A DNA stretch of 64,000 bases from JAGQVA01 sp041391725 (GTDB taxonomy: Bacteria; Bacteroidota; Bacteroidia; J057), in assembly GCA_041391725.1 (NCBI GenBank), contig JAWKNL010000025.1:29929-93928 (forward strand). The letters are read 5' to 3'. The notes under the pieces are model-generated. The model ran no database searches. It saw only the letters and a list, made by a program, of their open reading frames with translations, and was not told the DNA's origin. A program made the translations under genes and the position numbers. Below, piece after piece: positions 17,320 through 25,573 of the stretch. Position 1 is the stretch's first letter. Each line of letters starts with the position of its first letter.

Positions 17320-18465
17320 TTACTCAGTTCCTGCGGAGTCAAAGTCGTAGGTAAGTGTAAACCGCAGGGTATTCTGGAGCGGGTGATTTTGCTGAAGCGG
17401 CGCAAGGTACGCGAAGTTCAGCCCAAATACATTGTATTTGATACCTGCCCCCAGGGTGATAAATTTCCGGTTGCCTTTCTGTGGATCTTCGTAGAAAAAT
17501 CCGAGGCGTGCGGCAAACAGTTCGCGATACCAGTATTCAAATCCGAGTGAAGTATTAAATTCGGAGATTTCCTCACCAAATCCGCCGGGCGCATCAGAAA
17601 AACTACCAAACATTCCCTGGAGGAGCGCGAGGTCAGAGCGGCCACCTTCGGAGGGAACCAGCAGTTTGTTGAAGTCGTTGGTAAAAGTTACGCTGTTATA
17701 GTCATCCACAAAAAATTTGAATGCATAACCGACGCGGAGGTTTATCGGGATAAAGTCGCGGTCAGATGTGTTGGCGGTGTAGGATACTTTTGGGCCAATA
17801 TTGGAAATATTGATACCGGAGGAGAACTGGGCCGGAATATCTGCATTCCCGCGAATTTTGAAATCTTTTTTATAGGAGAATGAAAGATCACCTGCGGCTG
17901 TATTTACGGGGCGTGCATCGCCGCCCAGATTGCCATTGGAGGCCAGGCGGCTGTAGATATAACGCATGGAAATACCGGCAGACAATACGGGCGTAACTTT
18001 CAGGGTGTAGCCCAGATCAAGGGCAAACTCATTGGGTTTGTCGCTTCCGATAGGCTGGCCGAGACCATCGGTGAAGTCAATCTCTCCCAGTGAGAAATAA
18101 CGGAGAGAGGCACCCAGCACACCCGAATTTCCGGTATTGTAGTAGCCCGAAAGATACATCAGGTTGATGTCGGGAATACCCAAAGCACGTAGCCAGGGAG
18201 AATAGGACATACTGAAGCCCATTCGCTTGTCCAGAAAGGCAAGAGCGGAGGGGTTCCAGTGCATAGCGTTGGCGTCGTCTGTGATCGCTACCCCGGCTTC
18301 ACCTATACCCGCACTGCGGGAGTCCGGCGCAACCATCAGAAAGGGTACAGCTGTAGTGATTGTTTTTGTGCCTCTTTGTCCGGTACTTCCACCCTGAGCA
18401 AAAAGAACATGTGAGCCCATAAAGACGAGACTAAAACAAGCAGCGGTTAAAATTGCTTTCCTCAT
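17320..18465 (-). CDS. porV: Type IX secretion system outer-membrane shuttle protein PorV
   Basis: 381 residues with a signal peptide (MRKAILTAACFSLVFMGSHVLFAQ). The mature N-terminus (FLMVAPDSRSAGIGEAGVA, then DANAMHWNPSALAF) is the PorV/LptO signature, followed by a FadL-like 14-strand barrel ending YDFDSAGTE. PorV collects cargo from the SprA translocon through the sorting domain and hands it to PorU. It lies downstream of porU on the same strand, as in Porphyromonas gingivalis, but with 299 bp and a candidate promoter between them. Confidence 0.93.
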   Translation of the reverse strand: MRKAILTAACFSLVFMGSHVLFAQGGSTGQRGTKTITTAVPFLMVAPDSRSAGIGEAGVAITDDANAMHWNPSALAFLDKRMGFSMSYSPWLRALGIPDINLMYLSGYYNTGNSGVLGASLRYFSLGEIDFTDGLGQPIGSDKPNEFALDLGYTLKVTPVLSAGISMRYIYSRLASNGNLGGDARPVNTAAGDLSFSYKKDFKIRGNADIPAQFSSGINISNIGPKVSYTANTSDRDFIPINLRVGYAFKFFVDDYNSVTFTNDFNKLLVPSEGGRSDLALLQGMFGSFSDAPGGFGEEISEFNTSLGFEYWYRELFAARLGFFYEDPQKGNRKFITLGAGIKYNVFGLNFAYLAPLQQNHPLQNTLRFTLTYDFDSAGTE

Positions 18466-18764
18466 ATTTTGCTACCTTTGTTTTTAAATGATTTGATGTA
18501 CAAATTAACGTAGCATTCACTTCATAGGCTGGATAAATTTTTGAAATGGAATTTCTGTAAATATAACGAAAGTAGTACTGATTCAGGGTTCTTTTCTCTT
18601 CGAAAACTTACGCTTTCGAACGGACAAATATAATTCTTTTCGGCAAATATCCGCTTTTCTACCGAATTTTTGATTTAGTCGGATAACACAACCATCTTTA
18701 TCAACGCAAAAACAGCCAAAATAGCGGCCCGGAAAAAAGCCGATTCTTACCCTTTTCCACTGCT
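18466..18764 (-). other. porU-porV intergenic region
   Basis: 299 bp with no gene. It contains one TATATTTG box (18625-18632) and several AT-rich A/T runs. No terminator-quality hairpin was found behind porU. Confidence 0.5.
18625..18632 (-). promoter_or_regulatory. Candidate -7 box for porV
   Basis: TATATTTG on the minus strand matches TAnnTTTG; a start here would leave a leader of about 150 nt before porV. No clear -33 at standard spacing. Confidence 0.4.
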
Positions 18765-21700
18765 TTACTTCAAAATCACAAGCCTGCGGGCCTCACTGAG
18801 GGTTTTTCCCGTGTCGGAATTGGTCAACGTGACGCTGTATATATATACACCGCTGCTGATTTTTTCTCCGTTTTCTTTTGTCCCGTCCCATGTAAGACCG
18901 CGATAAACATTGCCGCCCGCAGTAAACGCACTCGTGAGGGTCGTGATTTTCTGACCGGACATGCTGATGATATCCACCGATATTTCAAGGTTTTTTCCGG
19001 CCTGATTGTGCCCGATGACAAAATTTGTTTCATCACTGAATGGGTTGGGGTAGTTGAATATCTGCTCCAGAGCCATTACCGCATCATCTGTGACCACAAA
19101 CCAGGTATAAGCTTCAGACGAATTATTGGCCACATCCCATACCCTGATCGACAGGTCATGTCTGCCCGGTTCCAGATCGCGAAGCTGAAACTTTACCGTT
19201 CCCTCCTGATAACTGTTGGGTTTGGCGGTATAATAATCATTGAGAATAAAAACATTCGAACTGTTGCTATCAAGCTCTGCCGTAATCTCATGGCCAATAC
19301 CAATCCCTACGGTATTGATACCCGATTCGTCTTTCACTTTTGCATAGAGATAAGGATTCGCATCAGTAATCCCTCCGGCGATCCAGTTTTCATCGTACAT
19401 AAACAATTCCACTTCCGGGCCCTGGTTATCTGCAACGGCATCGGGGTCGGTTCCGCCGATGTATATGTCGTCATAACATCCGGTACCATCGATGGTGTCA
19501 TTGAAAAAATAGACACTGATTTTTCCTGATCCCTCTTCGTAAGAAATGTCAATAGGTACGACAAACTCAAACTCAAATTCTCCATTTGCCACCGTAGCCC
19601 GCCCGTTGAATATTCTGTTTTTCTGCCAGTAGAAAGAATACTGAGACAGTCTGGTAGTAAAAAGGCTGGGCTTGTCAAATATGGTTACATCCATTTCTCC
19701 CTGATAATCGGGTTTGGGGTTGCCGTATTCATCGGTAATTATTCCTGAGACTTTAACTTTGGAAAGAGACTGAAGAGAGTCGGTAACTCCGCTGATGATC
19801 GTACGATCATTGATCGCAGAGATTTGCGCCTTCAGAGAAGGATAATTCATAATCAGCCCGGGATCACCCAGGAGCGTAAAATTGCGTGAGTTGATATTAG
19901 CGAGATTGCCACGGGTAAAGGTATTGTTTTTGGTATGCATCATTACCTCGCCCATCGTTGGCATTCTGCCTTTGAGGCTGTCGAAGGTAAATACACTGCG
20001 GTAAAAATTCTGGTTGAGTGTAGCGTTGGGGGAAGAATAAACAAGCCTGACAGTAGTGAAAAGTGCAATCGCACCTGTTTCGGGGTTCATCGTCATGATT
20101 TCCGCACCGGAGCGAAGTTCCGGATCGTCAAATCGCCCGAATTCGCAGGTTGCAGTTACCACAACCGGCAGCCGGTCGTAGTTTTGCATGGACTCAATAT
20201 CCGGGATTTCCAGAATCCGGGAGTTGGACCATGCGTATTCTCCGCCGTGCCCGGTATAGTTGAGAATCAGGCTTCCCTGGTCAAGCGCAGCGAGCAGCGC
20301 CTCTCTGCCTTCCGGAAAACGCGTTACCCCTGCTGTTTTGACAAGCTGATAATTGTCCATAAACAACTTATCGATATTGATACAGGGATTGGTATTGTTG
20401 ATCAGTGCGGTGTAGGCATTTGCCTGGCTTACGTGCGTAGAGCCTTCACCCTCTTTGTGATCTGCCACAAGCACCACGCGGTTTCGCCACTGGCCGAGCC
20501 CGTTGCCGGTGGGATTGGTAGCATACCTGATAATTTTGTCCACAATAGCTTTTGCCTGGTCTGTGTTTTCGACCGGTAGTCTGCCAATCGCTGCGTCAAT
20601 CAGATTCACCTGATAATTGATATCGCCTTCCACCCCTGATGCTTCACCCCAGAAACCGTCGGTTTCGTCGAGTAAACCATAAAAATCATCACTGGTATAA
20701 GAGTTGGTCGGTTCCCATGAGTCCCGGCTCTGGTAGGTAGGGATAAAATTTACCACTGTCTCTTCGCGGCGGTTGATATTTTTGTAGTTGTAGGTTCCGT
20801 CACCAAAGAGCAGCACAAACCCCGGTGAGAGTCCGGCAGATTTGACGTAAAACATTCGTATAAAATCGCGGATAGCAGAAACGTCCTGCTTTCCGCTGGA
20901 AAACTCGTTATAAATTTCCTGCGGAGTAACTACGGCAACACTTCGCAGGTAGTGGGTGCGGTGAAATTCTGCCAGCCGTTCGGCTTCTACTTTAAATCCG
21001 GGGTAGGTGATAATCAGATAATCCACCAGCGGAAGGCCGTGAAGGTTCTGATTGGAGATGGTTTTGACGGAGGCAGGCGTTTTCCCTCCGTTGGTGAAAG
21101 CGACAAAATTTTTCACAGAATCTGCTTTCACGGCAAAATTCATGTTATTACCCGAGAGGGTATATTCAATGCCCGTGGGGTTTACGGGTTCGGTAATGTC
21201 CCATATTTTATAATTGCTGCTGCCGTTGGCAAGAGAAAATCCGGCGATCTGCCCGGCGCCGGTTTGTTCCGCCAGGCTAAATTCTACTTCTGACCTTCCG
21301 CCTAAATCGGTGGCCTGGTCATAATCCACCTGAATCCAGTCCAGCCAGCCCTCAGACCGGTTGGAGCCTGATTTGTTATAGACAATGCGGATATACAGCG
21401 AGTCATCCGCGGAAACGACGGTGGGGGAAATCGTAAAAGTCTGGGATTTGGATTGGTAATAACGAACCTCAGAATTGGCGACATTGGTAGAGGCAAGACT
21501 TACTGATCCCAGGAGCGTGCTTCCCGCAAATACCTGAAAACTGGTTGCCACATCGGAGCGTGCGGCGAGGTCAGTGGTAATGCGAATGGTTCCACCAGTT
21601 GCTGCATCGGGGACGTAAAAGCCGAACGTGCGATCCAGCAAAAGGTCAAATTTTTCTCCAAGCCAGAATCTTCCCGAGCGAAGCGGATTTTCGCTGTCTT

Positions 21701-22238
21701 TTTCGTGAAAGTGGAAGTTTCGGGTTTTACTTACCGTAAATGTCGGCGCTCCGGCAGGAGAACTGTTTTCTACCCGTTTTCCTGATTCTGTCCCTATCCG
21801 GAGAAAGTAAAAATTGGTATCAGCGTATAAATGGAATTGATGGGTAAATCGCTGAACGTCGGGTGAATACTTCCATGTGTGCGGGCCCTCGGCATAAAAC
21901 TGAATATAGTCGGAATTATTGAAAGTTCCGTCAGATTCACCGGAGACGAAGATGGGATTTTCGACCAGGTCGTCATACCGAAAATCGCTGTTGGCCTGGG
22001 GAAGCAGGGTGCCGCCGCTGCCAAAAATCTGGATTTTTCTGGGGTCTATATTCGACGGATTGATTCCGTGGCTTGAGAGAAAATCGTAATCCAGCTTATA
22101 AATCCCGCTTTCGGTAATGCCGATTTTGTGCCAGTTGCCCTGACTGAGCACAGATTCTGAGGCATAGTTTTGGGAAAAAGAAGGTTGATGCAGGCCCAAA
22201 ACCAGTGGCAAAACGACGACCAGTAATCGCTTTATCAT
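18765..22238 (-). CDS. porU: Type IX secretion system sortase/signal peptidase PorU
   Basis: 1157 residues. Signal peptide (LLVVVLPLVLGL to PSFSQ), a long N-terminal beta-rich region, then a gingipain-like C25 protease domain. Conserved blocks are VVLVADH, NYTGHGGEYAW with His664, and VVTATCEFGRFDDP with Cys698. The 34-residue His-Cys spacing matches that of the P. gingivalis PorU dyad as I recall it. The C-terminus is itself a sorting-like domain (IFNYPNPFSDETNF, GVYIYSVTL). PorU cleaves the sorting domain of cargo and attaches cargo to anionic LPS at the cell surface. It probably acts on the sorting-domain proteins in this window. Confidence 0.95.
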   Translation of the reverse strand: MIKRLLVVVLPLVLGLHQPSFSQNYASESVLSQGNWHKIGITESGIYKLDYDFLSSHGINPSNIDPRKIQIFGSGGTLLPQANSDFRYDDLVENPIFVSGESDGTFNNSDYIQFYAEGPHTWKYSPDVQRFTHQFHLYADTNFYFLRIGTESGKRVENSSPAGAPTFTVSKTRNFHFHEKDSENPLRSGRFWLGEKFDLLLDRTFGFYVPDAATGGTIRITTDLAARSDVATSFQVFAGSTLLGSVSLASTNVANSEVRYYQSKSQTFTISPTVVSADDSLYIRIVYNKSGSNRSEGWLDWIQVDYDQATDLGGRSEVEFSLAEQTGAGQIAGFSLANGSSNYKIWDITEPVNPTGIEYTLSGNNMNFAVKADSVKNFVAFTNGGKTPASVKTISNQNLHGLPLVDYLIITYPGFKVEAERLAEFHRTHYLRSVAVVTPQEIYNEFSSGKQDVSAIRDFIRMFYVKSAGLSPGFVLLFGDGTYNYKNINRREETVVNFIPTYQSRDSWEPTNSYTSDDFYGLLDETDGFWGEASGVEGDINYQVNLIDAAIGRLPVENTDQAKAIVDKIIRYATNPTGNGLGQWRNRVVLVADHKEGEGSTHVSQANAYTALINNTNPCINIDKLFMDNYQLVKTAGVTRFPEGREALLAALDQGSLILNYTGHGGEYAWSNSRILEIPDIESMQNYDRLPVVVTATCEFGRFDDPELRSGAEIMTMNPETGAIALFTTVRLVYSSPNATLNQNFYRSVFTFDSLKGRMPTMGEVMMHTKNNTFTRGNLANINSRNFTLLGDPGLIMNYPSLKAQISAINDRTIISGVTDSLQSLSKVKVSGIITDEYGNPKPDYQGEMDVTIFDKPSLFTTRLSQYSFYWQKNRIFNGRATVANGEFEFEFVVPIDISYEEGSGKISVYFFNDTIDGTGCYDDIYIGGTDPDAVADNQGPEVELFMYDENWIAGGITDANPYLYAKVKDESGINTVGIGIGHEITAELDSNSSNVFILNDYYTAKPNSYQEGTVKFQLRDLEPGRHDLSIRVWDVANNSSEAYTWFVVTDDAVMALEQIFNYPNPFSDETNFVIGHNQAGKNLEISVDIISMSGQKITTLTSAFTAGGNVYRGLTWDGTKENGEKISSGVYIYSVTLTNSDTGKTLSEARRLVILK

Positions 22239-22383
22239 GAGGTTTGCTTTCAGTTTTGTACAAATAAACGAAAAAACTGCGGGAAAGGATGGGTAAAAAT
22301 ATCACCCCCTTTGCGGGAAATAATTGGAAATTTGCTTCCCATTTAACAGAAAAACCCCATATTTAAGGAATCAAAAGTTTTGT

Positions 22384-23547
22384 ATGAATAACGCAATGTC
22401 ATTTGACCGCTCTCCCCGCGGCAATCGCCCGAGCAGTGTTGATCCTCAATATTGGGATACCGTATTAGATCATCATGAAAAAAAACAATACAAAGATGTA
22501 ATCAGAGGAATCATCCGTTATGTAAATCCTGAGCTTGCCAATAAGACCGGCAATGCCGATAAAACAAAGTTTTCCATCCCGCATGGCTCTGCCATGGTTC
22601 ATCTCGAAATCGGAGATGAAATGTTCAAAGTGAATGCGCCGTTTCTCGATACAAGTGCGGCCAATAAAATTCCGCTGTTTCGCCAGGTTGCACAAATCAA
22701 TTTTTCTCCCCTCAATCTTGCGCGTATTGTAATAGACAACGACCAACTGGCTTTCTCTTATCAGTGCCCGCTCGAACTTGCAGAACCTTATAAGATGTAT
22801 GAGGTTTTCAGGGAAATATGCATTTATGCAGATTCTTATGACGATGAGTTTATCAGGAAGTTTGGGGCCAAATGGATTCAGGAACCGGTAGTGGAAAAAT
22901 ACTCTGCCGCAGAAATCGATAAATCGTGGAATAAGATTCAGGAATATATCAAAGAGGCGCAGGCCTATATCGAATATTTTGAAAATAAACGGAATTTTGG
23001 ATTCTGCTGGGATGTGCTCAATATCACGCTGATGAAAATTGAGTATTTCGCCGAACCGCAGGGCCTCTACCGGAATGAACTGGAAAAAACCATGGCATTC
23101 CTCCAGGGAAATGCATCTGTTACCGACCGTGTCAACCGGGGAAAAGAGTTTCTGAAAAAACTTCAGTCCTACAACCGGGAAGAATTCGAATCCGATATGT
23201 ACAAAATCCAGAGTTTTATTCCCTACAAATACCGTAGTACCCTGGAAAATATCCGCTCCAACTTTGAAGAATCCTATTCCACTGCCAAAAAAGAACGCGA
23301 TAGCGGAGACCATATCGGCGCGACTTTCTCCCTGCAATACATCTTTATGAAGTTGTTTTTCTACAACAACGTCAATACCGAATACGCCGATCCGCTGGTA
23401 CATGCACTCGAATTAGCCTCCGGAAAACCCTGGCACGAAGCTTCCGCTCACCTCTGGAAAGCCATGGAGATTGTTATGACCGGAAACTTTCAGAATGGCA
23501 ACGCAGGAAAGAAGAAAGGCTTTTTCCGTTTTCTTTTTGGGAAATGA
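22384..23547 (+). CDS. YbjN / secretion-chaperone-like domain protein
   Basis: 387 residues; the ATG at 22384 is chosen over an upstream in-frame ATG at 22324 because the latter adds a basic, unstructured stretch. Residues about 65-160 (VHLEIGDEMFKVNAPFLD, PLFRQVAQIN, ARIVIDNDQLAF, EICIYADSYDDEF) have the alternating pattern of the YbjN/type III chaperone fold. This is followed by two helical segments with many Lys/Glu/Tyr and a basic-aromatic tail (KKGFFRFLFGK) that could bind membrane or a partner. No signal peptide, so cytoplasmic. Function unknown; the fold assignment is by pattern only. Confidence 0.6.
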   Translation: MNNAMSFDRSPRGNRPSSVDPQYWDTVLDHHEKKQYKDVIRGIIRYVNPELANKTGNADKTKFSIPHGSAMVHLEIGDEMFKVNAPFLDTSAANKIPLFRQVAQINFSPLNLARIVIDNDQLAFSYQCPLELAEPYKMYEVFREICIYADSYDDEFIRKFGAKWIQEPVVEKYSAAEIDKSWNKIQEYIKEAQAYIEYFENKRNFGFCWDVLNITLMKIEYFAEPQGLYRNELEKTMAFLQGNASVTDRVNRGKEFLKKLQSYNREEFESDMYKIQSFIPYKYRSTLENIRSNFEESYSTAKKERDSGDHIGATFSLQYIFMKLFFYNNVNTEYADPLVHALELASGKPWHEASAHLWKAMEIVMTGNFQNGNAGKKKGFFRFLFGK

Positions 23548-23673
23548 GGTTATCCTTCGGACCAACATCACGTCTTATTCTGGTGATCATCAATCGGCTG
23601 ACAACCGTAAGATGAATATTTGTTCATGTAATGAAAATTACAAATATTGGTAGATTATTTATCATGGATAATC

Positions 23674-23681
23674 TATGTTTG
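23674..23681 (+). promoter_or_regulatory. Candidate -7 box for the coiled-coil protein
   Basis: TATGTTTG matches TAnnTTTG, 41 bases before the ATG at 23722. The nearest TTG is 24 bases upstream, longer than usual. Confidence 0.35.
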
Positions 23682-23721
23682 TATTGTTTCTGCTGAACAG
23701 ATACATCAATTTAAGTCCAGA

Positions 23722-24366
23722 ATGAAGATCAGTACCTTACTCTTGTTATTCGCAGCCTTTGTATCGTTCTCCCTGTCCCATGCACAACCGGAAAATGGAA
23801 ACGGGAAGTCTTTTGTTTCTCCTGATGCAGATGAAAACGCTACCGATTTTCTTGCTTCCGAACTGGAAGAGATGGTTTTGTGGCGTATGCTGGAACAACG
23901 GCGGCCTGATCTGCGAAGAGAAAAAGATGATATTCTCGAAGAAAACCACAACCTGGAAACCCTCCGGAAGGAAAGTCTGGCAGGTATGGATCAATACCGG
24001 CATCAGGCAGAACAACTGGAGGCGGGCAATGCAACACTGGAAGAAGAAAACGACAACCTGAGTGTATTGAAAAAAGAGATTGCTTTCAGGATCATTGAGC
24101 TTTCCAATGAAAAGGAACTGCTTTTCCAGGGAGAAGATGAGGATTACGACCTGGAGGTGGAAATCGCGGATGCAATCACAGAGGAGATTGTATTGCTCGA
24201 CACACAACTTAGTGCTTATGACCGGAAGATTGAAAGCAATGAAGAGGCGATCCGGATTCAGTCCCGCATGATCAGCGAAACCGAAGATCTGCTGGCAGAA
24301 ACAGAGGAGACAGCACAATTGTGTACATGGCTTTATGAAGCCAATCTGGGCCTGGTTCGACAGTAA
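23722..24366 (+). CDS. Exported coiled-coil protein of unknown function
   Basis: 214 residues from ATG 23722, with a signal peptide (MKISTLLLLFAAFVSFSLSHAQ). The rest is almost entirely helical and strongly acidic (about 60-200), with Glu/Leu/Asn-rich heptads (LEEENDNLSVLKKE). It would form an elongated periplasmic coiled coil. I do not recognise a family. A strong terminator separates it from pheS. Confidence 0.65.
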   Translation: MKISTLLLLFAAFVSFSLSHAQPENGNGKSFVSPDADENATDFLASELEEMVLWRMLEQRRPDLRREKDDILEENHNLETLRKESLAGMDQYRHQAEQLEAGNATLEEENDNLSVLKKEIAFRIIELSNEKELLFQGEDEDYDLEVEIADAITEEIVLLDTQLSAYDRKIESNEEAIRIQSRMISETEDLLAETEETAQLCTWLYEANLGLVRQ

Positions 24367-24443
24367 ATAATGACCGCTTTTGCGGATTCAATATTCAAGA
24401 AAGCCAATTGTGGCTGGTGTTTAGTAGTTAGATTTTAGGGGTT

Positions 24444-24475
24444 ACGCCTCACATGGTTATGTGGGGCGTTTTTTT
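24444..24475 (+). terminator. Rho-independent terminator before pheS
   Basis: 11-bp stem ACGCCTCACAT (24444-24454) with ATGTGGGGCGT (24459-24469), GGTT loop, one wobble pair, then a run of T. Confidence 0.85.
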
Positions 24476-24479
24476 GTTA

Positions 24480-24487
24480 TATATTTG
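24480..24487 (+). promoter_or_regulatory. Candidate -7 box for pheST
   Basis: TATATTTG, a perfect TAnnTTTG match directly after the terminator and 18 bases before the pheS ATG. The -33 position would fall inside the terminator stem (gTTATG). Confidence 0.5.
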
Positions 24488-24505
24488 CACCAAATTTTAC
24501 CGCGC

Positions 24506-25543
24506 ATGTTTTCAGACGAGATTAAGGAACGCATAGAAAGCTTCAAATCGCAGATTCAGGCTGCGATAGAAGAAAAGCAACTCCGCGATATCCACGTATC
24601 GGTACTGGGTCGCAACGGGTGGATCAAAGACCTTATGGGCAAAATCAAGGATATTCCCGCCGAGGCGAGAAAAGACTATGGCCAACTGGTCAATACGATC
24701 AAGGATGATTTTACCGAACTCCTCCGCACCCGGGAAGCTTTTCTGCTGAATGAATCACTCAGAAAAGAAGCCGAAAGCCTGCCCGAAATGGACCTCATGA
24801 TCCCCATGCAATCAATGGAAAAGGGAACCGTGCACCCGCTTACCATTGTGGAGCAGGAAATTATCGAAATCTTTAAAGGGCTGGGTTTTTCCGTTGCCAG
24901 TGGCCCGGAAATGGAAATGGACTACTACAATTTTGAGGCGCTCAACATTCCCGCGGAGCATCCCGCCCGCGATATGCAGGATACCTTCTGGCTTGAAAAC
25001 GGATGGCTTCTCCGCACGCATACTTCCTCCTGTCAGGTACGGGCCATGGAAAAATACGGCGTACCCATACGCGTGATTGCGCCGGGACGTACCTTCCGCA
25101 ACGAAGCGGTGGATGCATCGCACGAAAACACCTTCCACCAGGTGGAAGGGCTGATGGTGGACAAAGGCATCAGCGTATCCAACCTGATCTATGTACTGAA
25201 AACCTTCCTCGGAGAGGTGTTTAAAAAGGATATTACCGTTCGCCTCCGGCCTGGATTTTTCCCTTTTGTGGAGCCGGGATTCGAACTGGATATACGCTGT
25301 ATTATCTGTGGTGGCGGTGGCTGCCAGACCTGCGGGTATTCCGGCTGGATTGAACTCGTGCCCTGCGGTATGGTTCACCGCCGTGTACTTGAAATGAGCA
25401 AAGTTGACCCCGATCAATATACAGGATTTGCCTTCGGACTCGGGATTTCTCGACTGGTAATGATGAAATACAATATCCCCGATATCCGGGTTATCAATCG
25501 CGCAGACCTTCGCGAACTACGTCAGTTTGACGCCTTCATTTAA
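24506..25543 (+). CDS. pheS: Phenylalanine--tRNA ligase alpha subunit
   Basis: 345 residues from ATG 24506 (MFSDEIKERIESF). It has the N-terminal coiled coil, then the class II catalytic core: HPLTIVEQEI, GPEMEMDYYNFEALNIP, motif 2 (GRTFRNEAVDASHENTFHQVEG) and motif 3 (GFAFGLGISRLVM). A Cys-rich insert (CIICGGGGCQTCGYSGW) before motif 3 could bind zinc; similar Cys pairs are usual in Bacteroidota PheS. With PheT it charges tRNA-Phe. It is 30 bp upstream of pheT. Confidence 0.97.
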   Translation: MFSDEIKERIESFKSQIQAAIEEKQLRDIHVSVLGRNGWIKDLMGKIKDIPAEARKDYGQLVNTIKDDFTELLRTREAFLLNESLRKEAESLPEMDLMIPMQSMEKGTVHPLTIVEQEIIEIFKGLGFSVASGPEMEMDYYNFEALNIPAEHPARDMQDTFWLENGWLLRTHTSSCQVRAMEKYGVPIRVIAPGRTFRNEAVDASHENTFHQVEGLMVDKGISVSNLIYVLKTFLGEVFKKDITVRLRPGFFPFVEPGFELDIRCIICGGGGCQTCGYSGWIELVPCGMVHRRVLEMSKVDPDQYTGFAFGLGISRLVMMKYNIPDIRVINRADLRELRQFDAFI

Positions 25544-25573
25544 TTATTTCTCTGGCTGATTACCTTTTTTCTT

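Noticed and set aside
22465..23403. Long open frame on the minus strand opposite the YbjN-like gene
   Set aside because: Phe/Ile-rich, without family motifs; the plus-strand product has a recognisable pattern.
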